Assembly (NCBI GenBank): GCA_016508695.1
Contig: VNKQ01000016.1
Span: 930,001-994,000, forward strand
Source of the DNA: Hyphodiscus hymeniophilus
Taxonomy: Eukaryota; Ascomycota; Leotiomycetes; Helotiales; Hyphodiscaceae
Length of the DNA stretch: 64,000 bases
Direction of reading: 5' to 3'
Shown: positions 1 through 11,306 of the stretch, piece after piece
Position numbering within the stretch: the first letter of the stretch is position 1
Layout of the letters: each line of letters begins with the position of its first letter
Made by a program: the position numbers and the translations under genes
Notes under the pieces: generated by a model
The model's input: only the letters and a program-made list of their open reading frames with translations
Databases searched by the model: none
What the model was told of the DNA's origin: nothing

Positions 1-155
1 CGTGGACCCATTAGGCCAGTAGAGATCATGAAGTTACCTGCTTTGCGTATCATTTTCGGTATTGAGAGAATGGCTTGCGGGTTCCGGAGGAGGCCCGTGC
101 CAAAGATATTGGTTCGTAGGTCTCGGAAGAGACCGCATTCGCTGAGTATGTGGTA
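1..155 (-). CDS. possible partial gene running off the left edge
   Basis: On the minus strand a stop-free frame runs from about position 155 to the window edge, preceded by a plausible intron acceptor (CATACTCAG). Its translation contains protein-like text such as GLFRDLRTNIFGTGLLRN and KMIRKAGNFMISTGLMGP, rich in Gly, Leu and basic residues. I do not recognise the family and there is no start codon in the window, so this would be an internal exon of a gene continuing to the left. It could also be a chance open frame. Confidence 0.25.
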
Positions 156-714
156 GTGTGGTTCACAGTTTGGTGCGCCCTATCGCCATCGATAAGCTCT
201 CACCGTGCTGCGCTAACACTACAGGCTAAGGATTATGTAATGCAATCCAAACAGTCGCCTTACGCACTTCATCGCGACATCGCAACATCACAACAAAGAA
301 TATCAACCACAACCATCTTCCCCCAGCTCGCGATGCCTCCCACCTGCTAGACATCTGTCTAGCTTGAGCGATAATTCGTAACGTCCTCCGCAGCCAGCGC
401 AGGGAGAGTCTGATTTGAATCCAGCCTCAGCAGGTCACCAAAAGACCCCATTTCATCCAATAAGTGCCTCTTAGCCGGCGCGACCGATAGGTTCCATCAT
501 TCCTGAAGCATTCGTTCGAGGGGGAAAGTTCCAGGTCGTTCAGTTCATCGAGTCTGAGATTCCTCCGCATGGTCGTACATCCAACAGAACACTCGTCGCC
601 AACGCCTCACACTTTGCCACATCCGAACCATCTGTTTCCCCATTATCCCAACCCATCCTAACCGCGTTGATAAGAACAAATCTAGGTTCAGGATATTCTT
701 CCAGAACAGCAAAG
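156..714. other. intergenic, upstream of MAF1
   Basis: I see no supportable gene here. The stretch just before the MAF1 start is C/T- and CA-rich, as expected for a fungal promoter and leader. No clear TATA element was found. Confidence 0.4.
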
Positions 715-1736
715 ATGAAGTTCCTACCTCTTCGCGACTTTGATGACGTTACCTCAGCATTGAATTTCAACACTCCAGACTGTCAGGTCATCGGCGGTTG
801 CGATCTCTACACAACAAAAGCCGCGGGCTCCGACAAGAAGTTGTACAAAAACATCGAAAACTCCTTGGAGACACAATACGAATCCCTCCTTCGACTCTCT
901 GCCTCAGTATCACCTCCATCCTTCGATAGTCCTCCCGACGTGAACTTATCGCGATCAAGTCCCTTCGGTCCCTTGAGTCAGGTGTCAAGTCGCCGTACGT
1001 TTGCATACCTCATCGCGACGCTGAATGCAAGCCACCCCGATTATGATTTCTCACACAACCTCAGACCTGCTGATTTTCGGAGAGAACGAAGCTTGAAGGC
1101 AGTCATCAATACCATCGATTCGACACTTTTTAATCATCGACCAAGTTCAGGTATGACTCTCCAAGTCCCATCTCAGACGAGCTATGCTACAGCCTCGTCT
1201 GCTCCGGCCACAAGTCAGGCATGGGGTCCACGGTTGTGGTCTATGATAGATAAGGAGATGACTCTGAAAGACTGCAATATCTATTGTTGGGCACCACCCG
1301 ATGAGCCTTTTGAAGGCGATGAAGGTTCCATCTGGTCCCTTAACTACTTCTTCTTCAATAAGGAAAGAAAGCGAGTGGCATACATCTACGTTCGGGGTGT
1401 GCCGGTCATTACACACAGCCCCGACTTCGGAACGGAATGGCAAAGAGAAGTGCTGCTGGGTATGATTCAGGAGCGAACAAACGAGCACGATTTTGGCTGG
1501 GTGATCAAGCTGCCAATGTCGCTAACGATGAAGAGGCAGATGGAGATGATCAGGACATCACCATGTGGAACAACTCTGATGTTGACTCCGATGACGTAGA
1601 CGTCACCTTTGATGGAGATGAATTCTGCGATGATTACGACGACGAAGCTGACGATGAGGATGAGCTTCAAAATTATAAGGGGCAGGTCAGAGGCGTCAGT
1701 GAGGACATAGCCGCATCTATGGAGATGGAATATTGA
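715..1736 (+). CDS. MAF1: MAF1, repressor of RNA polymerase III (apparent frameshift)
   Basis: Maf1 is the conserved nutrient- and stress-responsive repressor of Pol III, controlled by phosphorylation and shuttling between nucleus and cytoplasm. All three family boxes are visible. The A box begins at the ATG at 715 (MKFLPLRDFDDV, then CDLYTTKAAGSDKKLYKNI). The B box is WSMIDKEMTLKDCNIYCWAP, and the C box is KRVAYIYVRGVPVITHSP. A Ser-rich linker between A and B carries likely phosphosites. After the HSP motif (about 1420) the conserved tail GANKRARFWLGD continues in another frame (from about 1440), followed by an acidic Asp/Glu-rich end and stop at 1734-1736. The gap is too short for an intron and no GT-AG pair restores frame without deleting conserved residues, so one base seems to be missing near 1421-1440. 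With that base the product would be about 340 residues. Confidence 0.88.
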
Positions 1737-2096
1737 GCGGGCGGTAATACTTTCAAGCATGAGGTGTAGCAGGCTACTGACCACGGCTTCGCTATGTTTG
1801 TGCTTTCATGATACTATTTTGGAGTTTTTAACAGTAAGCTTACCTTGTTGGCTGTTGTAGGATTACTATGATACAGATCGGGGGCGTTGGATCCTGGGTC
1901 GGTGAGAGCGATTTGGGATGGAGTACGAGGCAGTGAGTGGGCGTTGGAGTCTTGCTTTCACGGGTGTGCCAATAGTTAGGCGCAGAATTTTCAATACGAT
2001 CTGAATTTCTTAAGACCGTACTATGTGACTCGAAGTTATGTTTGTACTTGTCCTTGAAACAGCAGACAACGTCTCATCAAGCAAGCAAGGTCTTGT
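1737..2096. other. convergent intergenic region
   Basis: About 360 bases lie between the ends of two convergent genes and should hold both 3' untranslated regions. Nothing else is recognised. Confidence 0.4.
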
Positions 2097-3654
2097 TCAA
2101 AGCATCTCCGTGCGAGCAATCCTTTCAATATCCCTCTCCACATGACCGGCAACGTTCTCAATTAGCTCCCTCTCAACAACACCCTCCTGCCAAACAAAGC
2201 CAAAAACCAAACACCCATCGGGACCAGTCACCAGGCCAGTAGAGAATGCACTCCCAGCTACAAACGCGCTACGACTGAACGCCATCCGCCCCATCTTCCA
2301 CCCCTCCTCTCCTCTATCGGTCTCATTGCTTGTGAGTCCAAGACCTCCCAAATTCGAGATATCAAAACTGCTTCCCCTCTCCTGGCCAACTCTACTGAGG
2401 AAGAATTCACGCATATCCGCCACCTTTCCCAATTTCGCGATATTTATATGAACGTTAGCGGTCTGCAGATACGAGGTGATGATCTCTTTCGAGCGTCTGG
2501 CTTCACCCCAAAGAGATGATGGGGAGAGATCCTCCCGAGTGTAGTAATGCGAAAAAGCATCTATGAACACTCCCATGGGCTCTGTGGCAGTGATGGTGAC
2601 GGGGAGGAAACGTCGGAGGTTCACGGGAATGCACGCTTCGAAGTCAGTATACTGGCCTGGCAAGAGGGAGGATAGGGCGGAGGCAATGAGCACGGGGATC
2701 GTGGCCGTGATCGTTGTGCTGTTTGCGCGGCAGGCGGCTAGGAACCGAGACGTTGTTGAGGAGGGGATGGTGAGGGAACGGAATTTGGAGGTTAGTGGCA
2801 AGGAGGTATGAGTGCCGGACCAGAGACCTTGGAGCGAGGGTGTTGGTGGTGAGGCTGGGATTCGGGTCGGGTGTAGGAGCTCGAGATTGGGTGTGAGTGG
2901 AAGGCTTGGGGACGGGATAGTGGTGCTTGTGAGTGGAGCGGCGTTGGAGAGGAGGGCGGAGAGGAAGTGTTTGTGGAAAAGCATTCCTGAACCGCCATCC
3001 CCAAGAGCGTGGTGGAATATGAAGGACCCTATGAACTCACAGGCGCTCCCTGTCCTGGTTTGGGGTTTGATGAGAATGATCAAGCGCCAGAATGGGAGCT
3101 CGCCATATCTGGACTTGAAGGGTATGTTATGTTGATCTTGCAAGAGACGATCAAGTTCTGTATCAGCTTCATTCTCAGGGACTGGGGTATTACGAGCGAG
3201 GAATGTCACTGCTTCTTCAAGGTTGATGGATGGTAGACGAGCAAAGTACGGATGAGCACTGTGTTCATCAATGGGGATAGCTGAGAGGATGGTGTGGCGA
3301 TTGATCACTGCTGCAAGAGCAGAGAATACGGTCTCTTTGATGGTCAAGATATCTAGCGATGGATGACTATAGGAGGCGGATATCCCTACATTGTGGTAGA
3401 AACCCAAGTGGTGTCTGGCAGAGGAGAATTGCTCAATTGCGCCTATCTCGAGTATCAGCTGGGAGAAGGTTGAGTTGGCATTAAGGGATTGCGAGGCCGG
3501 AACATCAGACACAAAGACTTAAACCCAGTTATTCTATTGTTGATAAGGATTGATTTTAATTGAGCTTCAACAGTCCTTTAAGTCATGTTTTGTTAGACTT
3601 ACCTAGTGCACGGAGCTTCTCGAGCTTGTAAACATCTACAGTTGGAGTAGCCAT
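2097..3654 (-). CDS. alcohol acetyltransferase-type acyltransferase
   Basis: The product belongs to the fungal alcohol O-acetyltransferase family (AATase, CoA-dependent acyltransferase fold), which transfers acetyl groups from acetyl-CoA to small alcohols or related hydroxyls. Exon 1 runs 3654-3603 and encodes MATPTVDVYKLEKLRAL. I place the acceptor at 3444/3443, so the sequence reads LRALG-AIEQFSSARHHLGFY, the usual family N-terminus. Exon lengths of 52 and 1346 give exactly 466 codons (465 residues). An alternative acceptor at 3519/3518 also keeps frame but adds about 25 residues that look unlike the family. The catalytic HxxxD motif is HHALGDGGSG, and a C-terminal family block DFEACIPVNLRRFLPV is present. 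Specificity cannot be read from sequence. Confidence 0.82.
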
Positions 3655-4591
3655 TTCAATGCAATTTATAGTAACATATTAAGAAAGCTTGTTCTCTAGA
3701 TTGGGAAAGAGGAGAAGATGTGAGATAATAGGACTTCACGGATGTGCCATTGAATACGCCGCAGTTTTAAAAATATGAGAGCACGCTGCTTCTAATCATC
3801 CAATATGTTTGAGAGACCAATCCTTATATCTAGAGAAGACAAATGATAGACGATGAACCTGAGGATTCCCACTCTTCTTATGGGATCTCCAGCAGTCAAT
3901 GATCGGTTCAAAAGCTAGTCTCGAAGAAGATGGTTGCAAGTCGTGAGTCACCTTTCTCACCTGCATGTGCAAGTTGTGCAAGGTCTACTGAGCGCGAAGA
4001 AGCTTTCGCCCCGGTCGGCGCGACTACGATACTGCTTGTATCATTTGCTTCGGAGTCAAATTGCGACAAGCAAAAGCCTCCATATACGGGGTAATTGAAG
4101 AGGGACTTACTTGCCTCCGGCGCAGATAGCCAAGCATTCAATCCTTTGACCTATTTCGTCTAGGCTCGACTATTATGTAAGAGTCACCCAAGATGAGCAT
4201 TCTGGTACAAACATTGTCTGTGTATATGCTGCACTTATCTACAAACAATCAACCATATACTCTAAAATCAAATCCCACGAGACGGTCCTATGATAGCGCA
4301 AAACATTGTCACGGTATCGTCTCAGTCCAATACGCCGTCCCAACGATAGCGCAAAAGGCATTGTCGTTGTCGAGGCCGCAGCTCTCGAATGATAGCATAT
4401 ACAAACGCTGAATGGGTATCATCGCTAAAACAAATGTAAATCAAATCCAAAATGCAAACCATTTGAAGGTTGAACTTCCCGAACGTCACAATGAAACCAC
4501 TTCCCGCATCACAATGCCGAGAAGGTCCTATATCGTCTGTTGAAGAATCGCCCAATCACCCTTTGTATCATGTGAGAGAGGCATGAAGAGC
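3655..4591. other. intergenic, no supported gene
   Basis: Only short unsupported reading frames occur. An imperfect direct repeat built on GATAGCGCAAAA is present near 4292 and 4345. The left part should contain the promoter of the acyltransferase gene. Confidence 0.4.
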
Positions 4592-6402
4592 CTACTTGCT
4601 CCACCACATCTTCCCGAAACCTCTCTGCTGCACCTCACGTCTTGCAGCACCATCTTGAAAAACCTCTTCCTCAGCTGAGCTACCACTGCTGAGAATCATG
4701 TTGCTCGGACTGTTGCCAACGAACTTAAGCAATGCCATCATGACGAAACTGCTTAAGATGCTGAGACAGAGAATCCCAATCATTGTCAAATTGCTCTTTC
4801 TGTATTGATGTGGACCTTTCTTTGCATCTTCTGGCCAACCGGTGTAGAGTGCATATGTTGTCGTGATGCTTCCAAGATTTCCAAGTCCAGACACAAGAGC
4901 TGATGCTGCTGCTACCCCGACTTCGCCGTGACGGCGTTGAAAGATCTCGTTCGTCCAAGTCATACAAATGGGAACTGTTGGGCCCAATCCGAAGCCGACC
5001 ATGAGAAGACCCCCATATCGTGCCCAGGGTTGAGAATGAGGTGCAAAAGTGGTCGTGAGAAGACCAACTATCTGAATACAGACTGCAGCTGAGAAGAAAA
5101 CGGCGCGGTGGCGGTGGAATCGATCAGAGATTGGGGTCACGATGAGGATAGCAATCAGATCCATCTGATAGCATTAGCATCAATATTTACTCCTTACAAT
5201 AAAAGCAGAACTTACAATCCAGATTGGCGCAGTGAGCAAGCTCAAATCGATGTCAGAAAAGCCCGAGTTGATCCCGGAGATGATAACACTGGCGTACAAC
5301 TGTGTGCCGATTCCTACACCGACGACTCCAAAATACATCATGACCAGAGGCCAAAGGCGCCAATCGGTCAGAACATTGGTGAGGTCTTTCAGGCCCCACG
5401 GTCGTGGATGATAAACTCGAGTGAGGTCTTGGTAGTGTATCGCAGCATCTTCTCCTTTCAGAACTGCTCGGGTTGCAGGTAACCACTTCAAGAGGCCACT
5501 CCGGACGTTCTTTTGTCCAGGGGGAGTGGGCGGTCTGGAAGCCACCAAAGAAGGACAAATCCAAGAATAACACCGCAGAGGCCGTATAATAGGAACATCC
5601 ACTGGAAACCAACAAGACCCCTAGACCGTCCATTTTCTGAAATCCTGCAGAGACCAGGCCAACCACGGCTGCTGATACCTGGGAGGCTGTAAAGTAGTAG
5701 CCAATTCTCTTGCCGGTACGTGATGGAGGATAGAAAAGTGTAAGGTAATAAGCCATCCCGGGCCACATGCCAGCAATTACTACACCGAGAAGGAAACGAA
5801 GAAGACTACTTTGACTCAGCTCCAATTCCGTTATCAAGACAGCGTTAAAGTTCTTACTACAAGCTCCAAGCAGCTTTGACCGCAGCAAAGCAGGATCCTA
5901 TAATTCCAACAGCCAGGACAATTCGAGACATCCACACTCTAGGGCTGAGTCTGGTCATTATCAAATTCGAAGGAAAATCGAAGACTACGTAGGCAACATA
6001 GAAGAGTGCGAGGGCGGTCGAAGTCTGCTTGGCTGATAAATGCAGAACTTGCTCAAGATCGTGGCCCGAGGACTCGTTCATCGTTTGTGCGAGACCGACA
6101 TTGGATCGAATAGCTGAGCAGAGGAAGTACAAGATCCAGAATGCTTTTTGAGGTCAGGAGTTGTGGGAAAGTGATCCTCGGGGGATGTAAATTTACCTGG
6201 AATGATACGACGATCGATTTTCCTAGCAACTATTGGTTTGAGTACCTTTGAAAGCCAGAGTAGGGCCTTACCTGTACACTTCCTCGATTTTTTCTATTCC
6301 AACTTCATCAACAGCGGCCTCCACATTCGCGTTGGGGCTCTTGCTATGTGTGGAGGGTTCGCCCGGGAGCTCAACAATATGTAAACCTCTGCCGTCTGCC
6401 AT
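4592..6402 (-). CDS. MFS anion:cation symporter, allantoate-permease type (two apparent frameshifts)
   Basis: This is a 12-helix major facilitator of the ACS/Dal5-like family, which imports organic anions such as allantoate, nicotinate or ureidosuccinate with protons across the plasma membrane. I read five exons: 6402-6272, a 26-nt exon 6222-6197, 6143-5858, 5808-5216 and 5164-4592. Family signatures are RKIDRRIIP before TM1, LCSAIRSNVGLAQ, LLRFLLGVVIAGMWPGM, the central loop WLPATRAVLKGEDAA and the C-terminal half from MDLIAILIVTPISDRFHRHR. Inside exon 4 the frame changes twice with no room for an intron: near 5617-5625 (after FQKMDGL) and near 5521-5537 (after WWLPDRP). Each change needs one added base; adding two makes the total 537 codons. 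It is either a recently broken gene or carries two sequencing errors. Confidence 0.82.
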
Positions 6403-7155
6403 TTTGACTAAAAAGCAATGGAGGTGCGTGCTTAAAGTCAATATGGAATGAACGCGCCAGTCTATTGAGAGTCTCCCAGTGGAATCGCCTATGCAGGAGA
6501 AGCTGGTAAGAGGAAGATTTAAAAGAGGTTGAAGAGAGAGATTGAAGAGTTTTGGAGTTACAGTGTGGAGCTCGGCGATAACCCCGCTACGGTACCCTAG
6601 GTAGAGTATCTCTAGCACAAGACCAACCTCCGCTCTCCGGTCGCGGGCACTCCCTTCTGGCTGGCTATTCATTAGAAGATGCTTCGATGTCGAGAAGAAG
6701 CATTCCGTAACAGTTCTCTCCTTTGCGGACTGGATGCTCTTTGAATATTTCCATGAAGGAGACCTCCGTCAAAGAGCCCAACTGCGACCGCCGCCAAAGG
6801 CAGTTACGAATACATTTGCACATTGTTGGGCTTCAGCTGTGGCTGATGTGCTGGAGGGTGCCCTGCCCTGTCCATGGGTTTTGTTCAAGACTGCCTCAGG
6901 TTCAATGACGTCGGGCGAGTTCAGGGGTATTGTAGTATTTAATAAGTACAACTATGTAAACAACCTGAGAAATCTCAATTGCTACTAGCGAGAAGAGTGC
7001 TTCATATCAAGTAATCCACTCCATAACATCTTCCGAGTTCCAAGACGCCAATGTACTTCCACCAACTCCATTCCCATGCCATATGGCCAGCCTCCAGGCA
7101 AACATGCAACCCAAACTCACCAGCGCCGGAGAAACCCACAAACAAAAAACCCCTT
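6403..7155. other. intergenic, no supported gene
   Basis: The upstream region of the symporter and the 3' side of the C2H2 regulator share this stretch. Short frames here have no family features. Confidence 0.4.
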
Positions 7156-8844
7156 TTACATCATAGGAGCGTTTGGCATCCGAGGATGGGGATGTGCGAC
7201 AAGGGATTGGAGTTGTCGAATTTGACCCATCATCTCTGCAGTCTGAGCAGTTTGCGCTGACAGGCTCACCTTCAACTCCTCATTCTCAGCTCGTAATTTC
7301 TTCATCTCCTCTCGGATATCTGTATCGCCAATCTTTGCAGATCCGCGCTTTCTCTTCATGCCAATTTTAATGTCTTCACCATCCTCTTCAGTCTCGCCGG
7401 CATCTGCAATAGCATCTTCGGAAGTATGGACACGTCTGAGATGCTCATTGAGGTTTTCTTGTCGGGAGAATCCCTTGCCTGTGTGGCGCTTACAATTTAG
7501 GTGTGGACAGTTGAGTTGCTTTCGAGGACCCTATTACCATTGTCAGTATGGATGCAGCACTATTGAGATTCAAACTACTCACTCCATGCTTGCCATGTAC
7601 CTCACGTTCGTGACGAAGGAGACCTCCACTGTATGTGAAGCCCGGAAGCTTTTCACAACCATCCGCAGGACATTTGTACGGTCGATCGTGCTTGTCCATG
7701 TGCTTCGACCATTCGCACTTTCTCCCAAATGAGCGAGTCTCTTCTGTGCATCCAACCCACGCGCAGACATATTTTCCATCATCACCTTTGGTAATCTCCC
7801 GCCTCGGTTTCGGAATCGGTTTGCTCCTACCAGGACTCGCAGCTTCATTGCTAGGACTTTGAAGTTGCGGCAAGTTCTGGATAGCATCTTCCTGCCCCAC
7901 ATCGAGGCCTTGATGATTGTAGCCATTCATCTCGCCAGAGGGCATAGGAGGGCTCGGGTACCGAGGGTGCTCATGGTGCATTTCATCTTGATCTTGAGGG
8001 TCGTGCATGCGCGGGTAGTTTGCTTCTGACATGAATTGCTGCGCGTTCTCGTAGGTGAGCGACATCGCGGAATCTGGGTAGTCGTAGGGGTCTGGGATCG
8101 ACGAATGGAACTGGGACGAAGGACTCGAGAGTTGATAGAGTTGTTTGCCTTGGTGGCGAGGTTGTGCGTAATGATCTTGGTGGACCTTTTGATATTGGAG
8201 GTCGTGATTGCCTTGCTCCGTTCCAGGCTGAAATTTTCGCTTCCCAAACTGGCTTAGTGGAAGACTTGGTGGCTGTGCCTGCGCCACAATAGCCGCGTTT
8301 GAATCTTCATGTGCTGAACGTCTTGTGTTTGTGTTTTCGGCCAGGAACGAGTTATTTGTACTAGAGTACCCATCATTGCTGAAGCCTTGGGCTGAGGCGA
8401 CTGCGGCTGCGCATAAATGTTAGCGGTCACATGCGCTGCAAGGCTATCAGCGTGCCCAGAATAGAAGGTAGCCTAGCCTGAGCACTGAGTTTTGGCATCT
8501 TTTGATGACTCAAGACGGTTACGCACCTGCTGCCTGGGTTCGGCGATGATCTGGCACACGAGAGAGGAAGTTTATTGGCTGTTGCATTGTCGGCGTGGTC
8601 GCTTTCGTGGTCCAGTCACTTCGGCCGCTTTGCATGGGCTGATATCCTAGGTATTGTCCGCGAGCAAGCTGGTCCTGTGACTGTGATTCCATCTTGATGA
8701 CTGGTACTGGCACTTCCGAATCTGTGGGAATATATGTCAGTGTTGGATATATGAACGGTTAGTTATGAAATGCACTCTTTGCCGCCCAAGGAAGCGTTGG
8801 CACAGTTCACTATTGTCTCTTCTCACACCTAAATTCACTTCCAT
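7156..8844 (-). CDS. C2H2 zinc-finger transcription factor with C-terminal coiled coil
   Basis: A probable nuclear DNA-binding regulator. The best model has four exons: 8844-8829 (MEVNL), 8721-8527, 8406-7583 and 7530-7156, in total 470 codons with matching phases. The N-terminal half is Gln-, Pro- and Ser-rich, typical of fungal activation regions. Three C2H2 units follow: CAWVGC...HMDKH, CPADGC...HEREVH and CPHLNC...HLRRVH. The intron at 7582-7531 falls between the second and third fingers. The C-terminus has a basic patch (MKRKRGSAK) and then a heptad-like helix (REEMKKLRAENEELKVSLSAQ) that suggests dimerisation. The 5' end is uncertain: a longer model could start at 9321 (MAFPVGMARSSSQPSP) with more exons through 8886-9182. 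Target genes are unknown. Confidence 0.78.
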
Positions 8845-10551
8845 CGTGAATGGCGTTGCTCTATCAAAAGGCCCAGTCTTGCTGCCTATCGAATTGTCCA
8901 GGTTGTTTGATCCCCTGCTATGAGAAAGCTCCTGATCGAGGGTTCGCTCAAGAAGGCCTTAGCGACCGATGTGGCGTCCTTCACGTTGGTTCCAATCCAA
9001 ATTCGTGAGGCGTTCACATTTGAACGTCTCGGAATTGTGCTTCCTCGATATTTACGTCGTTGCGCATGGTTCTTCTTGATCCTGATCGTCGAAGACGGTT
9101 CTGCGCATGCAGTTCCTCGGATGGCCAATTGAGGGGTACAGCCGCGTAGCTCAAGTGAGATATAGGAGAACAGACAACTTACAATAGCGCTGACGCTCTG
9201 GGGATGGCGACGGACCACAGTAGTAGTAGTAGGTCTGTGGCTGGGTTGGAAACACTCGTGGTTGATGTGATACCGGCGATGGTTGGGAAGAGCTTCGAGC
9301 CATGCCAACGGGAAAAGCCATGATGAACCTCCAGCGAACTTCTCATAGTATCAACAATGACGGCTTAAGGTCAGGTAACGGCCATGTCGAGTCCAATGGT
9401 TGTTCACTCAGGGCCACTCGCATAACCAGCCACCACCGGAAAGCTAGTGCAGGCTGTCGGCCGATCCTTTTCAAATATACGCTTAGAGATGAATGTATTC
9501 AGACGACAAAACTGATACCGAAGGCTGTCCAGCAAGCAGAAGAATAATGCCACCAGATGCTTGAATACCGTGGTGCAGGCGAGTAGTGATCATGAATGGG
9601 TTTAAGGCACGACCAATGGCTTCGCGGATGATATGGATCTGATATCTTCAAACAATGATTAGTCCATGGCCAATAGCGTACTCAAACATCGATGAAAAAA
9701 GGCAATTGGACTTCGCAACCGAGTCCTACGAGGTGTCACAACTGGGGTTGTCCATAGAAAACCCTATCGTGAAATGCTTTCCTCTTTCGTGACTGTCTGG
9801 GCTAATGACAGCGTGCCACAACGGGTTGTCAAGAACCACTTGGTACCTTTGAGCTCTTCATACCCAAGCCGGCTCAGCTATTCCTTTGGTCCGGATTCTT
9901 GGGACAGCCGCCAACGGTCGACACTGAAACACACACTGAACCCCAACTCGAAGCATTTCAAATATTTCAGAACAGAGGGCGTTCTCGGCTTTAATCATCC
10001 AAGCCGTCTCAAAATCGGAATCAAACATACCACAACGGATTGCCTGGAAACAGATCAGCTCGTAAAAACGGTAGTTCTCAGACAATACTCGTCTCAACTC
10101 CATGACATCAGGAGCAAACAGCAGACTTATATTGGCAAAATGAGTGAAGCAAACAGTCCAGACTCGAAATGACGACGAGGACTGCTCTCCGCCTAAATGA
10201 TTGTAACAATCCATTCAACGTCCCCAAAACACTCCAAAACCTGACCCAACTAACCGGTCAGGACAATGCCGATAAGGCTCAGCCCTATGTAGAGGTGGGG
10301 GACTCTCACCGCACCTGCGCCAGCTTGGTGGGGTCCAAACGAGTGAGTTACCCCTCGCTACAGGACAATAGCTCCTATCTCCCGCGAAAGCTCTGGAGAA
10401 CAATCGGTGTGAGAATGGGAGAAAACCGGGTCTGCTCGGTCTGCATCGCCCTGGTCTCATGCAGCCTTATGGAGCTTGCAGGCAACGGCAGGTCTGGTGG
10501 GGGACTCAGCGAATAGGAGGTGGAGCGATTTAGCGATCGCTGTGCACTGCC
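8845..10551. other. gene-poor region upstream of the C2H2 regulator
   Basis: On the minus strand a coding-like piece begins with an ATG at 9321 and ends at a good donor (GTAAGT) near 9185. It may be a leader exon or upstream reading frame of the C2H2 gene. From 9330 to 10551 I find only short frames without recognisable motifs. About 10215-10460 is more GC-rich than its surroundings, and I cannot assign it. Confidence 0.35.
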
Positions 10552-10896
10552 TCAATTGCCATGCTTGTTGGCGGTGAAGATGAAGAACGAGTGAAGCACT
10601 GGGAGACTGTTGATGGTAGGAATAAGGGGAAGGAGGATTTCTTCAGTCCCAAGTCCTTTCATGTTCGCAAAAATTGTTGTTGAGGCCTGGCGCAATAAGT
10701 GTTTGCCTTCGTCATGGTATCTCGTGATGCGGCCGTCTCTTCGCAGGAGATGGCCGAGTACACCAGGTAGGATAAGGATTCGTTCATAATCCTCAATAAG
10801 AAGATTGTGTTGGTAGACCACCTCAATCCTACAAATCTCACAAGCAATATATTCATGCCAACTTTGACCTTCGTAATCTTTCTCTGCCCTTTTCAT
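10552..10896 (-). CDS. hypothetical protein, 114 residues
   Basis: An ATG-initiated frame (MKRAEKDYEGQSWHEYIACE) of 115 codons with no recognised domain. It has a helical look: Leu/Ile-rich blocks separated by charged residues and a single CEIC pair. There is no intron and no neighbour that suggests a role. It may be a chance frame, and transcript evidence would be needed to accept it. Confidence 0.28.
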   Translation of the reverse strand: MKRAEKDYEGQSWHEYIACEICRIEVVYQHNLLIEDYERILILPGVLGHLLRRDGRITRYHDEGKHLLRQASTTIFANMKGLGTEEILLPLIPTINSLPVLHSFFIFTANKHGN

Positions 10897-11024
10897 CAAT
10901 TCTCAACATACCATGGCCTTGACAGGACTCAGCTCCCCTATCCGCTCCGGATATTCAAGCACTGTTTTCTTCAGTGAGTTGCGAGAGACTTCTTCTTATC
11001 GGACGAGACCCCATTGATCCTCGA
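10897..11024. other. short spacer between two tentative frames
   Basis: No feature is recognised. Confidence 0.3.
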
Positions 11025-11306
11025 TCACTCTTCGTCAGAAGTTTCGGGGCAGCATACGCCGTCCTCGGCAGTACAAAAGAAGATGTACCATGGGAATGGT
11101 CTCAAAGGAGAGGACAGGAAACCAGTATCCTTAAATTTTGGAATCAGTATGGCCGGAGGGAGAAGAGATCTTCCATATGCATTCTCAGTCTGAGAGTAGC
11201 CGAAGCGTGCAGCAATGCTATTGCAGAGTGTCAACTCAGGCCTAAGAGTGAGGATGGAAAGAGACACAAAAGCAAGCAGGAGGAACCCACTTGGTATCTG
11301 GGCCAT
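11025..11306 (-). CDS. possible small secreted protein, 93 residues
   Basis: An ATG-initiated frame whose first 20 residues (MAQIPSGFLLLAFVSLSILT) look like a signal peptide: a short polar start, then a hydrophobic core. The remainder is only 70 residues. It contains four cysteines, one in the middle and three close to the end (FCTAEDGVCC), the size and cysteine pattern seen in fungal small secreted proteins. No family is recognised and an overlapping plus-strand frame exists, so support is weak. Confidence 0.28.
   Translation of the reverse strand: MAQIPSGFLLLAFVSLSILTLRPELTLCNSIAARFGYSQTENAYGRSLLPPAILIPKFKDTGFLSSPLRPFPWYIFFCTAEDGVCCPETSDEE

Noticed and set aside
3443..3519. An alternative acceptor that would extend the acyltransferase by about 25 residues
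   Set aside because: It keeps frame, but the extra segment interrupts the family's conserved N-terminal block.
10215..10460. A GC-richer stretch that might be an rRNA or transposon fragment
   Set aside because: No 5S, 18S or 28S motif, no terminal repeats and no transposase text are visible.
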